A stretch of 36,920 nt of DNA, from the IMG/VR virus record IMGVR_UViG_3300027770_000131, positions 1 through 36,920 of that record; one strand, 5' to 3'. A program made the translations under genes and the position numbers. This document shows positions 7,674 to 15,701 of the stretch, in pieces. The notes beneath the pieces are model-generated. The model had not been told where the DNA came from, did not search any database, and was given only the letters and a program-made list of their open reading frames with translations. The DNA is from a virus. Positions within the stretch are counted from its first letter, which is position 1. Every line of letters begins with the position of its first letter.

Positions 7674-9080
7674 ATGGTAATTAGAACATTTTTCGACAAA
7701 AATAATACCATAGTTAGAAATGAAGTTGTTAATACAGCCAGAAATCCTGTAACTGAGTTGTTTTACGGTGGACCTTCTGGTGAAAACAAATATAGCCGTT
7801 ATTTATTTCATTTTGATGAAACTAGATTGGTCAACATGTATGATAATGGTACATTTACTGATTTAACCAAACTAAAACACACATTAAAACTAACTAATAC
7901 AGCATCATTTGATGAAGGCCTTTTAAACGGCTCATACCAATCAAAAGATAGGGCATGTTCATTTGATTTAATTGTTTTTAGAGTTAATCAAGAATGGGAT
8001 GAAGGTGTTGGTTATGATTATCTATCTTGTAATCTATTAACTGGCGATTGTGCAATATCAACAAAACCATCAACTTGGGTTAATCCACAAACTGGTATCT
8101 TCTGGACTGGTGGTTCTGGCGTTTACTCAGGTACACCTAGTGGTATAACAATAGCAACTCAGCATTTTGATTTGGGTAATGAAAACATGGAAGTAGATAT
8201 TACGAATTATGTTAATGGTGTTATAACTGGTAATACAAATAATGGATTGGGTATAGCGTATGCACTACCATATGAATTAACAAGTACACAAAATCTACAA
8301 TACGTTGGGTTTTTTACCAAATATACCCAAACATTTTACGAACCATATATTGAAACGGTATATAGCAATCACATAACTGACGATAGAAACAATTTCTTCC
8401 TAGATAAACCAAATAAACTTTATCTATATGTTAATTTAGCTGGAAACCCAACAAATTTGGATACATTACCAGCCGTAACAATATTTGACGAAAACGGTTC
8501 AATATATAGTGTTTATAATTCATCTGAAGTTGAACATGTAACTAAAGGCGTTTATTCAATAGACATAAATATTCCAACAGGTGATGGCGAAATAGGTACT
8601 CTATTCAATGATGTTTGGGAAGACTTAGTGATTAATGGTATTTCTAGACCAGACGCTAGTCTTTATTTCGAATTAAAAGATAGCTTTGGTTACTATAACC
8701 TCGGGGATAGCGATTCATTACCACAAAAAGTTGCTGTATCGATATCTGGCGTTAGAAACCAAGAAAAAATAAAAAGGGGTGACATTAGAAAAGTGATTGT
8801 ATCTACCAGAATACCATATACAGTAGAACAAACACAAAACATATCAAATATACAATATAGATTATATGTAACTGAAGGTAAAAATGAACTAACTGTAGTT
8901 GATTTTCAACCTGTTGAACTAGCATCTAATTATAATTATTTTTTATTAGACACCCTAAGTCTAATTCCAAATGTATATTATTTAGACATACTAGTTGAAT
9001 CTAATTTAGAAGTAACAACGTTAAAAAATATTTTAAATTTTACTGTTGTTAGCGAATCAAACCTAAGACAATCACAATAA
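7674..9080 (+). CDS. Tail/baseplate protein with DNRLRE-like beta-sandwich domain
   Basis: This 468-residue protein is almost entirely beta. The N-terminal ~220 residues (SRYLFHFDETRLVNMY; HTLKLTNTASFDEG; FDLIVFRVNQEWDEGVGYDY; MEVDITNYVNGVITG) follow the pattern of DNRLRE-type jelly-roll domains, which are common in surface and adhesive proteins of Bacteroidota. About 200 further residues contain Ig-like strands (KLYLYVNLAGNPTN; VYSIDINIPTGDGEIGTLFN; YYLDILVESNLEV). Position after the baseplate hub gene and its own candidate late promoter suggest a structural or receptor-contacting tail component. The stop overlaps the next ATG by one base. No enzymatic motif was found. Confidence 0.7.
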   Translation: MVIRTFFDKNNTIVRNEVVNTARNPVTELFYGGPSGENKYSRYLFHFDETRLVNMYDNGTFTDLTKLKHTLKLTNTASFDEGLLNGSYQSKDRACSFDLIVFRVNQEWDEGVGYDYLSCNLLTGDCAISTKPSTWVNPQTGIFWTGGSGVYSGTPSGITIATQHFDLGNENMEVDITNYVNGVITGNTNNGLGIAYALPYELTSTQNLQYVGFFTKYTQTFYEPYIETVYSNHITDDRNNFFLDKPNKLYLYVNLAGNPTNLDTLPAVTIFDENGSIYSVYNSSEVEHVTKGVYSIDINIPTGDGEIGTLFNDVWEDLVINGISRPDASLYFELKDSFGYYNLGDSDSLPQKVAVSISGVRNQEKIKRGDIRKVIVSTRIPYTVEQTQNISNIQYRLYVTEGKNELTVVDFQPVELASNYNYFLLDTLSLIPNVYYLDILVESNLEVTTLKNILNFTVVSESNLRQSQ

Positions 9081-9412
9081 TGAAACAATTTATAAAAGAA
9101 AACCTAAGACTTAATACCGTTATAACTGAAGAAGTTATTGATGGGCAAGAAATGAATGCTGGAACACAATCTTTATGTAATACAATGAGTGTAAAGAGCT
9201 ATCATGAAGTTTTGGGTAGAATCATTGCAGCTATTGGACACCCAGAAGAAAACCATGAATTATGGGCTAAGATAAAAAAACCCCTAGATATGCTTGAAAA
9301 AGCTAGTAAAAATTTAAATAAAGAAAAAAAAGAAATTGGTATGACAGGTGATTCAGAAGTAGACGAAGCAAATACTTGGTGGGCTGCAATACAATCAACA
9401 ATTTGTAAATAA
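9080..9412 (+). CDS. Small protein with capsid-targeting-like N-terminus
   Basis: This 110-residue protein starts at an ATG overlapping the previous stop by one base. The first 17 residues, MKQFIKENLRLNTVITE, match the module seen at other start points in this window (MK-x-[F/L]-I-[K/R]-x-x-L-R) and end in I-T-E before E18, a possible prohead-protease site. The rest is helical with two cysteines and a conserved-looking NTWWAAIQSTIC end. I infer, without proof, that it may be packaged in the head and processed. The region around it is tail/lysis, so another role is possible. Confidence 0.6.
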   Translation: MKQFIKENLRLNTVITEEVIDGQEMNAGTQSLCNTMSVKSYHEVLGRIIAAIGHPEENHELWAKIKKPLDMLEKASKNLNKEKKEIGMTGDSEVDEANTWWAAIQSTICK

Positions 9413-9417
9413 ATTAT

Positions 9418-9801
9418 ATGAAAAAATTTTTAAGCATATTATTATCCGATAGTAACAAATACTCAACAAAGAGATTTATTGGTTTATTATGCCTACTTAT
9501 GTTTATTGCTTATGGTATAGTTGGATTATGTAGACCATTTAATGTTAATTTCTGGATTTTTTATGTTTCACTTTGTAACATTACTATGTGGATAGCATTT
9601 AGATTTATGTCAGCTGATAAATTATTAAAATACGATGTAATTAGTAAATTAACTAAGTTTGCACCCCTACAACAAGCCGTCGATGGTTTCATACAAACAG
9701 AAACAATGCTAGATGGTCAAATACAGCCAATCCCAGACCCATTATCTGAGGAAATAACAGAACAATTACCAGAAGACGCAGAGGCTGAAAAAAAGCCTTA
9801 A
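9418..9801 (+). CDS. Putative holin (two transmembrane helices)
   Basis: The 127-residue product has a short N-terminal segment with SDSNKYSTKRFIGLL, then two hydrophobic helices: about residues 22-39 (FIGLLCLLMFIAYGIVGL) and about 47-65 (FWIFYVSLCNITMWIAFRF). A polar tail ending in acidic residues (EEITEQLPEDAEAEKKP) follows. Two-helix membrane proteins with a charged tail at the end of a tail-gene operon are typical of phage holins, which open the inner membrane at lysis. Membrane topology is seen in the sequence; the holin role is inference. It is the last gene before the promoter at 9819. Confidence 0.65.
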   Translation: MKKFLSILLSDSNKYSTKRFIGLLCLLMFIAYGIVGLCRPFNVNFWIFYVSLCNITMWIAFRFMSADKLLKYDVISKLTKFAPLQQAVDGFIQTETMLDGQIQPIPDPLSEEITEQLPEDAEAEKKP

Positions 9802-9818
9802 AACAGCTAATAATTAAC

Positions 9819-9848
9819 TTGACATTTTTTTCTTTTTTATTATATTTA
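9819..9848 (+). promoter_or_regulatory. Bacteroidota-type promoter of the zinc-ribbon gene
   Basis: TTGACA (9819-9824) is followed, 19 bases after its TTG, by TATATTTA (9841-9848), close to TAnnTTTG. This is the -33/-7 arrangement of Bacteroidota primary-sigma promoters. The same region also contains TATTTATTT (9843-9851), a variant of the candidate late box, so the unit may be read by both polymerase forms. Transcription would begin around 9855, giving a leader of about 95 bases. Confidence 0.6.
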
Positions 9849-9863
9849 TTTATACGTTAACTC
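9849..9863 (+). repeat. Left arm of a 15-bp perfect inverted repeat
   Basis: TTTATACGTTAACTC here is the exact reverse complement of GAGTTAACGTATAAA at 10747-10761. The pair flanks the zinc-ribbon gene. The arm overlaps the expected transcription start of that gene. Confidence 0.8.
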
Positions 9864-9952
9864 ACGTATTAGTATCGAGCTGAAATAAGCTTTAGAGTTG
9901 TCTAGGCAACAAAGATATTAGTACATAATAACAAAAATTAAAAGTTAAAAAA
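9864..9952 (+). other. Long leader of the zinc-ribbon gene
   Basis: These bases lie between the promoter and the ATG at 9953. They contain two short potential hairpins: AGCT...AGCT with a six-base loop, and TTTAGA-GTTG-TCTAGG with two G-U pairs. TATTAGTA also occurs twice. The last 30 bases before the ATG are A-rich and probably unstructured, favouring translation. No known riboswitch is recognised. Most other genes here have leaders of at most about 15 bases, so this one stands out. Confidence 0.35.
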
Positions 9953-10735
9953 ATGAAAGTATTAATCAACACGGGTACCGCTGTACCCCAAGCACAGATT
10001 TGTATAAACAAATCTAGACTTAAAGTCTACAACAAAGAAACCTCACCAACTTATTATTTAGAAAAAGGCCAAGAGTTTCAAATCGAATTATTTAATCCAA
10101 CAAAAAACACAGTTCTAGCCAAGATTCAATTAAATGGAAATGTTATATCACAAGGTGGTTTAGTGTTAAAACCTGGCCAACGTGTGTTTCTAGAACGCTA
10201 TTTAGATGTCGCTAAAAAATTCATGTTTGATACATACGAAGTATCAAATACTGAAGAAGTTAAAAAAGCAATCGAAGACAACGGTGATTTTAAAGTTGAA
10301 TTTTATAGGGAATCAACATCTTTTTTTGGTTTAGGGATAAACACAACCTACATAACCCAACCATCAACACTAACAATTCACGGTACACCAAATTATAATT
10401 CGTATGTTAATTTACCAATTGCTGGTTCATTAACTACAAGCAATAGCGCTACATATAGTTTGAGTAACAGCGCAGTATTATATAATACAAACAATGTTTC
10501 TAAAAGCATTGAAACTGGCCGAGTTGAAGCTGGAAGCGACTCAAACCAAACATTTCAAACAGTTAATAAATCATTTGATTATTATGCTTTCCATACCGTA
10601 GAATGTAAACTTTTACCAGTATCACAAAAAATAAACACCACAGAAGATATCAATGTAAAAAGATATTGTACAAATTGTGGAACAAAACAAAAACCAGAAT
10701 TTAAATTCTGCCCTAGCTGCGGAAAAAAATGCTAA
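9953..10735 (+). CDS. Beta-rich protein with C-terminal zinc ribbon
   Basis: This 260-residue protein has two parts. The first ~120 residues are beta-rich (FQIELFNPTKNTVLAKIQLN; GLVLKPGQRVFLERYLDVAK; KFMFDTYEV), a pattern I have seen only in uncharacterised viral proteins. A Ser/Thr/Asn-rich middle region follows (GSLTTSNSATYSLSNSAVL). The C-terminus is a classical zinc ribbon, YCTNCGTKQKPEFKFCPSCG, with two C-x2-C knuckles separated by ten residues. The gene is a complete single transcription unit: promoter at 9819, long leader, terminator at 10761, and a 15-bp inverted repeat around the transcribed region. It converges with the next gene. High-level, separately controlled expression of a nucleic-acid-binding or virion protein would fit; the actual function is unknown. 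Confidence 0.8.
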   Translation: MKVLINTGTAVPQAQICINKSRLKVYNKETSPTYYLEKGQEFQIELFNPTKNTVLAKIQLNGNVISQGGLVLKPGQRVFLERYLDVAKKFMFDTYEVSNTEEVKKAIEDNGDFKVEFYRESTSFFGLGINTTYITQPSTLTIHGTPNYNSYVNLPIAGSLTTSNSATYSLSNSAVLYNTNNVSKSIETGRVEAGSDSNQTFQTVNKSFDYYAFHTVECKLLPVSQKINTTEDINVKRYCTNCGTKQKPEFKFCPSCGKKC

Positions 10736-10746
10736 AATAATAACTA

Positions 10747-10761
10747 GAGTTAACGTATAAA
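10747..10761 (-). repeat. Right arm of a 15-bp perfect inverted repeat
   Basis: GAGTTAACGTATAAA pairs perfectly with TTTATACGTTAACTC at 9849-9863. It lies 11 bases after the stop codon and runs directly into the terminator stem. In RNA the two arms could bring the 5' and 3' ends of the zinc-ribbon transcript together. Confidence 0.8.
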
Positions 10762-10786
10762 AAATGGGGCTTATTGGCCCCATTTT
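10761..10786 (+). terminator. Bidirectional intrinsic terminator
   Basis: The ten-base stem AAAATGGGGC (10761-10770) / GCCCCATTTT (10777-10786) has a six-base loop. T-runs follow in the + direction and, through the A-run, in the - direction. It lies between the converging genes ending at 10735 (+) and 10789 (-) and can serve both. Confidence 0.9.
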
Positions 10787-10788
10787 TA

Positions 10789-11553
10789 TTAATTTTTCAT
10801 ATTTTTACCTAGTAGACCTTCTCTGTACATTCTAAGCTTTAATTCTTTACGCCATTTAGCTTTTGTTTCACCAGTAAATTTATTATTAACACTCATTAAC
10901 GATGGTGACAAATCTAACATGTCTTGAAATGTCATTTCATTCCACTTATCTTTATATTTGTTATATACTTGTTTTACATTATGAATTTGAGCTTGAATTT
11001 CCATTTTTGTTGCGTCCACTGGTATACCACCTAAACTAGTTGTATTACGCTCCCTTGCCTTATCAACTCTAGCTTCAATATGTTTATTATTTAATGTGTC
11101 ATCAATCCAATGTGCTAACTCATGGTGAATACTACCTTTAATTCTAGCTTCAGTAAATTCTTTAATCATAGTTTTTTGTTGCCTCTCATCATTTAAATGC
11201 TTCAATGCTGTTTCTATATTACCATTGGCATTATTTATAACAAAATCATAAGCATTTTTAGAATAACCAATACCAATTATTTTATTTTTTGGGTTATAGA
11301 AATTAAGACCTGGGTTTATTTTTATAACGCATGGGTTTAATTCATGACATTTAATTGAATCTGGGGATGTTAAAATTGATGTGTCAATTTCAAGTTTTGG
11401 GAACATAGCAGTTGTTACAAACCCAGTTCTTTCAATAGCGTCAACATCATCTTTAAAATATCTATCATACAACAAATCAACATCTGTATCAACATCTGTT
11501 AATTTTTCAGATAAAATACCTTCACGCAATAATTTTCTAATCAGTAATTTCAT
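10789..11553 (-). CDS. HExxH putative zinc metallopeptidase, possible internal head protein
   Basis: This 254-residue protein has a zinc-peptidase core at residues 139-150 (KGSIHHELAHWI), with H144, E145 and H148 as predicted zinc/catalytic residues. E185 (ATKMEIQAQI) is a candidate third ligand, as in gluzincin-type enzymes. The start MKLLIRKLLREGILSEKL resembles a capsid-targeting module and contains L-R-E/G at 9-12 and L-S-E/K at 14-17, possible prohead-protease cuts. The ATG is only three bases from the candidate late box (11556-11564), so if that box is a promoter the leader is extremely short. It is transcribed after the capsid gene and its terminator. It could be an anti-restriction or host-modifying peptidase, or a structural protein with a vestigial site. 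Substrate unknown. Confidence 0.75.
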   Translation of the reverse strand: MKLLIRKLLREGILSEKLTDVDTDVDLLYDRYFKDDVDAIERTGFVTTAMFPKLEIDTSILTSPDSIKCHELNPCVIKINPGLNFYNPKNKIIGIGYSKNAYDFVINNANGNIETALKHLNDERQQKTMIKEFTEARIKGSIHHELAHWIDDTLNNKHIEARVDKARERNTTSLGGIPVDATKMEIQAQIHNVKQVYNKYKDKWNEMTFQDMLDLSPSLMSVNNKFTGETKAKWRKELKLRMYREGLLGKNMKN

Positions 11554-11555
11554 AT

Positions 11556-11564
11556 TAATAAATA
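11556..11564 (-). promoter_or_regulatory. Candidate phage late promoter box
   Basis: On the - strand AGATATTTATTAATATG places TATTTATTA two bases before the ATG of the HExxH gene. It sits exactly between the capsid-gene terminator and this gene, which supports promoter function, but the spacing is shorter than at most other sites. Confidence 0.5.
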
Positions 11565-11579
11565 TCTAATTACAACAAA

Positions 11580-11605
11580 AAACCCCAGCTAAAAAGCTAG
11601 GGTTT
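11580..11605 (-). terminator. Intrinsic terminator after the major capsid gene
   Basis: In - strand RNA, AAACCCTAGCT pairs with AGCTGGGGTTT around a four-base loop and a U-run follows. The one imperfect position (11586/11599) is a C-A mismatch on the + strand but a G-U pair in the - transcript, so the element is built for the - direction. The capsid gene ends at 11627. Confidence 0.85.
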
Positions 11606-11626
11606 AATGTTTTATATAAGATTAGA

Positions 11627-13495
11627 TTATCTTAATTCTGCTACGTTAAATGTAGGAATACCATCAACTCTTACGTGACCGTAGAATCTGTTATTCACTG
11701 ACTTCTTAGCGTAACGAGTCATGATACCTTTAACTGGAGCAAAGTTAAATGGATTGTACATGGTTGGGGTTAATTGCAACGGCACGTATGGTGCGTAGAT
11801 ATAACCTGTATCCAACAATGACTTACCTTTATGTCCAATAACTACAGAGTATGCTGGAGAATACGGGTCACGATAAACTTGATATCTACCGCCTAATGTA
11901 CCGATTCTTTCAATACCCATGTTATATTGGTCTTGCTCAGGATTAGCATCACTTACGTGGAAATATTCTAAATCATCGAATACTGCAGATACTTCTGAAG
12001 ATACAACGATAAAGTTAGCACCACCACGAAGAGTTGACTTGTGGATTTGAGCAGAAATTTGGTTAACTTTAGTAATTAAAGTTTGGTTCCAATCTTTCTG
12101 TGTGTAAGGACTAGCAGCGTTAGCAGAAGCTTTTCTCCAACCGTTATAATCCCAACGTAATTGCCATGCAGCAACTTTACGCAAATCTCTCAAGATTTCT
12201 CTATCGATTTCCGCAGCAACTTGCTCAGATAACATTGCTGTTAATTCAGCTTCAGCATCGATGTTGTGGAATGCACTAACGTCTTGCGCCAATTCTGGAG
12301 ACCAAGTAGCTCTTAATTTTCTTTCTTCTACAGAAACTACAACGTCAGTTAAAGTGAAAGAAACTTCACCCATTTCAGTTTCAAGTTCCAATGTAGAGTA
12401 TTCAGCCCATGCAGCAGTAAATGCAGAGAATGATGCTAATGTAGTTGCAGACGCACCGATGTAACCATCAAATGTAGCCGTACCAGCAAAAGCAGAACCA
12501 GATGCAGTTGTACCAATTGGGTGAGTTAAATCAAGACCCAAGAAGATATAACCAACGTTATTAGTTAAATCAGTTGTAGTATTATATTGTACGATACCTT
12601 GACCATATACCTGTGTAATAACACGGAAAGGAATAGCTCTATTAGCAGCAACAATAACGTTACCTGCGCTATCTAAGATATTATTAGGTGTAGTAACTTG
12701 CAAAGACGCTAAGAAAGATTCTGTATCCATTGGGTTACCATCAGGACCAGTTAAAATAGCTTTGTTAGAATTACCACCTGTGAAACCAGATACAGCAACA
12801 ACTAATTGTCTTAATGAACCGTCAGCAGCAACTGGACCTACAGTAGATGCAGTACTAGTAGCCACACGTGTGTATGAACCATCACCATTACCAGAAAAAA
12901 CTGGAACGTTAGGCATAGTACGAATAGTTAATGTACCTTTTGAGTTATCAAACAAACCATCATCATAGAATAAATCATAAAGATTTTTAGCTAAGAATGG
13001 AGTTACAGCGCAAGTACCAGCAGCTGGTAATACGCAACTAGGAATACCAGAAGATGCAAAGCTAGTTTGAGCTGAGTAAATTGGTGGATTTAAATACACA
13101 TCAGAACCAGGTTGGTTAGCTGTATAGTTATTACCAGGATTTCCAGCAGCATCTACACGGCTAGATGTTTGAGGTACAAAATAGAACAATTTACCAATTG
13201 GCATGTTCATAGCTTGTACAGACACGATGTCGTTAGCTAATAATTTAGAGAATACTCTTCTCACGATAGGGAATACAACAGTTTCGAATGAACCTGAAGA
13301 GTATGAAGTTGTTGATTCAGTTAATAATGAAGAAGCTTGGTTCTCATATAATTGAGCGATGTTTTCTTTTACGTGTCCTTTAAGACCTTCAAGAAAACCT
13401 AAGCTTTCCCATTTTGCTTGGGTTTCTTTACGGATAGCCTTCATGTGGTTTAATCCGATGTTCCCAACTTGTCCAGATGTTAATAAATGTGACAT
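11627..13495 (-). CDS. 23: Major capsid protein precursor, T4 gp23-like
   Basis: This 622-residue protein is about 100 longer than T4 gp23 (521). Conserved HK97-fold T4-family segments are visible: VFPIVRRVFSKLLANDIVSV then QAMNMPIGKLFYFVP (residues about 73-108), corresponding to the gp23 VRR..P.L...D..GVQPM..P.G stretch. AELTAMLSEQVAAEIDREIL lies in the C-terminal half, and a SSEVSAVFDDLEYF region follows. Residues 1-60 are a helical propeptide ending SSLLTE before S61, which closely matches the gp21 cleavage site of gp23 (FLTE/A). The extra length lies in a Gly/Ala/Ser/Thr-rich beta region (about 110-390), perhaps a surface-exposed insertion domain. A terminator follows, and the scaffold gene lies 22 bases upstream. 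Confidence 0.95.
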   Translation of the reverse strand: MSHLLTSGQVGNIGLNHMKAIRKETQAKWESLGFLEGLKGHVKENIAQLYENQASSLLTESTTSYSSGSFETVVFPIVRRVFSKLLANDIVSVQAMNMPIGKLFYFVPQTSSRVDAAGNPGNNYTANQPGSDVYLNPPIYSAQTSFASSGIPSCVLPAAGTCAVTPFLAKNLYDLFYDDGLFDNSKGTLTIRTMPNVPVFSGNGDGSYTRVATSTASTVGPVAADGSLRQLVVAVSGFTGGNSNKAILTGPDGNPMDTESFLASLQVTTPNNILDSAGNVIVAANRAIPFRVITQVYGQGIVQYNTTTDLTNNVGYIFLGLDLTHPIGTTASGSAFAGTATFDGYIGASATTLASFSAFTAAWAEYSTLELETEMGEVSFTLTDVVVSVEERKLRATWSPELAQDVSAFHNIDAEAELTAMLSEQVAAEIDREILRDLRKVAAWQLRWDYNGWRKASANAASPYTQKDWNQTLITKVNQISAQIHKSTLRGGANFIVVSSEVSAVFDDLEYFHVSDANPEQDQYNMGIERIGTLGGRYQVYRDPYSPAYSVVIGHKGKSLLDTGYIYAPYVPLQLTPTMYNPFNFAPVKGIMTRYAKKSVNNRFYGHVRVDGIPTFNVAELR

Positions 13496-13517
13496 AATTT
13501 TTTTAGGTTTTTATTTT

Positions 13518-14819
13518 TTAATATTTATCTTTATTTTCAACTCTATTAATCAAATCTTTAATTCTTTGAGTTGAAGGGTCAACATACGCAGTAGCTTCGT
13601 TTAATTGTTTTGAGCTACTTGTTGCAACCTCTTTGATTATTTTACTACCGATTGATTCGTTAACTGGCTTTCTGCTAGATAATTCGTTAATGATAGTTTT
13701 GTATAACTTTTTAGATTCTTTAAGGTTAGTTACTTCCTCATCAAATCTTTGAATTATTTTTTTCTTTTCTTCTTTAGTAGTAGAATGTTCCATGAATAAC
13801 TTAGTTACGTAACTTAAATTTGAATTGAAAACTACAGTTTCTACTAACATGCCTCTGAATTTCTTAAGAGCTTTTCTAAAGTCTTCATTTTCGGCTTTTA
13901 ATTGTGTTGCTTCGTTTAACAATTTCTTGTACTTAACCTCAGCTTCGATGATAACATTTTTAGAAGATACAGATTCAGATTGAACACCTTGAAATTTAGC
14001 ACCTTGTTTAGCGCCAGGACCTTTAATTTTAGTTAAATTACCACCAGCTAAATTTTGTTGAACTCTATTTTTAGCTTCGAATTCTTCTAGGTTAGCACTT
14101 TCTTCAGCATCTTCGTCTTCTTCTTTCACGATTTCTTCATCATCTTCTTCTTTTTCTTCATCTTCCATCACTGTTGAATCTTTATCCATAGCTATTTCAT
14201 AAGTTAATCCTTCTTCTTCATAGCCTTCTTCCATACTATCCCATCCTTCTTCCATATACTCTTCATTTGTTTCATCCATAGATTCGTACATAGATTCGTC
14301 CATTCCAAGTGCACCTTTTTTAACGATGTACTCTCCTGGTTCTGAGATATTAAGGTGGATTTCATCACCAACAATTTCGATTTCATCATCACCACTCAAT
14401 TTCTTGTAAATAGCGATAACGTCATCATCCGATGCGTCAGTCATATCCAAATCATCTCCTGCTAGTGCGTCATCTGCACCCATTCCCATTTCTTGGTCGT
14501 CTTCTGGACCAACTTCTGGAGATTCTTCGTCTTCTTCATCAGATTCGTCGCCTCCGATTTCAATATCAGTCTCATCACCTTCGATATCCCCTTCCTCACC
14601 TTCAGGTGATTCAGTTTCATCTCCAGATTCAGGACCTTCAATTTCATCTTCAACGGCTTCTTCTTCGTAACCACCTTCTTCAAGTGATTCTTTCACCAGA
14701 CCATCAATTTCTTCTCTCGCAACGGAGCGAAGTATTTCTTTGGTATTGGCATTTAAAGCTTCTTGGATAACTTTGATATCCAAAAGAGCTCCTTCATAAA
14801 TTGATTTTTTTTCAGCCAT
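13518..14819 (-). CDS. 22: Prohead core scaffold protein, gp22-like
   Basis: This protein of 433 residues lies between the protease and capsid genes exactly where T4 has gene 22. The N-terminal 60 residues are helical. Residues about 50-240 are extremely acidic (runs such as EGEEGDIEGDETDIEIGGDE), and the C-terminal 150 residues are a long coiled coil (EVKYKKLLNEATQLKAENED and following). Likely prohead-protease sites are LNE303/A, LNE408/A and IIE/A, in line with gp22 being chopped into peptides at maturation. It is longer than T4 gp22 (269 residues), mostly through the acidic region. The gene has a long leader and a palindromic promoter-like region upstream (14886-14908). Confidence 0.85.
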   Translation of the reverse strand: MAEKKSIYEGALLDIKVIQEALNANTKEILRSVAREEIDGLVKESLEEGGYEEEAVEDEIEGPESGDETESPEGEEGDIEGDETDIEIGGDESDEEDEESPEVGPEDDQEMGMGADDALAGDDLDMTDASDDDVIAIYKKLSGDDEIEIVGDEIHLNISEPGEYIVKKGALGMDESMYESMDETNEEYMEEGWDSMEEGYEEEGLTYEIAMDKDSTVMEDEEKEEDDEEIVKEEDEDAEESANLEEFEAKNRVQQNLAGGNLTKIKGPGAKQGAKFQGVQSESVSSKNVIIEAEVKYKKLLNEATQLKAENEDFRKALKKFRGMLVETVVFNSNLSYVTKLFMEHSTTKEEKKKIIQRFDEEVTNLKESKKLYKTIINELSSRKPVNESIGSKIIKEVATSSSKQLNEATAYVDPSTQRIKDLINRVENKDKY

Positions 14820-14885
14820 TTGTATTTTTTTTTGTTATTTTAAATTATTATTAAAGAATAATATAGTGAGTACAACCCACTTACA

Positions 14886-14908
14886 TAATAAATATGTACA
14901 TATTTATA
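14886..14908 (-). promoter_or_regulatory. Palindromic double late-promoter-like element before the scaffold gene
   Basis: ATAAATATGTACATATTTAT (14888-14907) is a perfect 20-bp palindrome. On the - strand it contains TATAAATA (14908-14901), identical to the T4 late box, and TATTTATTA (14894-14886), the box used elsewhere in this window. The scaffold ATG is about 70 bases further on, so this gene has a long leader, with a small potential hairpin (GTGGG-TTGTA-CTCAC). Confidence 0.55.
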
Positions 14909-14943
14909 AAAATTCAATTTTAACTAAAAATTTTAGGATTATT

Positions 14944-15633
14944 TTAATCGATTAAGAATTTATCTAAGCCCTCATTAAGATTTGGCTTTTTAATAATTCT
15001 GTTCTCAACATATGGTTTTGCTTCTTCTTTGTTTTTAAACATCCAAGAACCTGGAGTACTAGGTGCGGTAACAACGTCCCAACATATTAATTCAAAGTCG
15101 TCTTGAACAATAAAATCACCCTTGATTTCTTTTAAAGAACCAACACCCCTAGACGATACACCAATCATGATATTGTTTCTTAATAAATTTGCAACTTCAT
15201 CACCCTTTGTTGATACGATACCGTAGTTTATATAACCCTTGGTCATTAAGATTTCCATCTTACCCATCAAGGTTTTTCCTTCCCACCATGTTTGTATAAT
15301 ATTATGAGATACTCTATCACCAGCAATAACACTAGATTCAGGATGGTCTAATTCACCAATCGCTCTTCTTTCTCTAATTGCTTGTTGATAAATTTCGTTT
15401 TGTGTTTTAAGTATTTCTTCAGGATATATTCTTCCGTTTCTATTTTTTACACCGTACTTTTGAAGTACAACATAAACAACTAGGCTATCTGGACTATCTT
15501 GACCTAAATCTAGTTTTTTAAACTCCCTAATTAAGGATTGATTTTTAGGGTCGCTAGGGGATATAAATCCAGCATCATGCTCAATTAAATAACCAAATCC
15601 AGCTTGCCCAGCTTTTACTAATGTTAAATCCAT
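14944..15633 (-). CDS. 21: Prohead maturation serine protease, gp21-like (family S77)
   Basis: This 229-residue protein is close in length to T4 gp21 (212). The catalytic pattern of the herpes/T4 prohead protease group is visible: His97 in RAIGELDHPESSVIAG, the serine in IMIGVSSRGVGS (S160/S161), and an acidic residue in CWDVVTAPS (about D186). It should cleave scaffold, capsid propeptide and internal proteins after [L/I]-x-E during head maturation. Its own C-terminus has NLNE221/G222, a likely self-cleavage site. It has its own candidate promoter (15649-15657) after the terminator of the upstream unit and lies directly before the scaffold and capsid genes, the classic T4 order 21-22-23. Confidence 0.93.
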   Translation of the reverse strand: MDLTLVKAGQAGFGYLIEHDAGFISPSDPKNQSLIREFKKLDLGQDSPDSLVVYVVLQKYGVKNRNGRIYPEEILKTQNEIYQQAIRERRAIGELDHPESSVIAGDRVSHNIIQTWWEGKTLMGKMEILMTKGYINYGIVSTKGDEVANLLRNNIMIGVSSRGVGSLKEIKGDFIVQDDFELICWDVVTAPSTPGSWMFKNKEEAKPYVENRIIKKPNLNEGLDKFLID

Positions 15634-15648
15634 ATCTATCGTTTATTA

Positions 15649-15657
15649 CAATAAATA
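15649..15657 (-). promoter_or_regulatory. Candidate phage late promoter box
   Basis: On the - strand ACATATTTATTGTAATAAA lies between a terminator (15673-15698) and the protease ATG, with the box starting 24 bases before the start codon. The arrangement terminator - box - gene supports a promoter. Confidence 0.6.
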
Positions 15658-15672
15658 TGTTAGAACAATAAA

Positions 15673-15698
15673 AAAACCCCGAACTATCTCGGGGTTTT
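15673..15698 (-). terminator. Intrinsic terminator
   Basis: AAAACCCCGA (15673-15682) and TCGGGGTTTT (15689-15698) form a perfect ten-base stem with a six-base loop and flanking A/T runs. It follows the small gene ending at 15702 and precedes the protease unit. Confidence 0.9.
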
Positions 15699-15701
15699 AA
15701 T

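Noticed and set aside
9849-10761. The inverted repeat as terminal repeats of an insertion sequence
   Set aside because: The enclosed gene has no transposase motif and no target-site duplication is visible next to the arms; a regulatory or RNA role is more likely.
14432-14770. Long open frames on the + strand and in a second - frame opposite the scaffold gene
   Set aside because: They are shadows of the Glu/Asp-rich coding repeats; their translations are Leu/His/Arg-rich or Lys-rich with no protein-like pattern.
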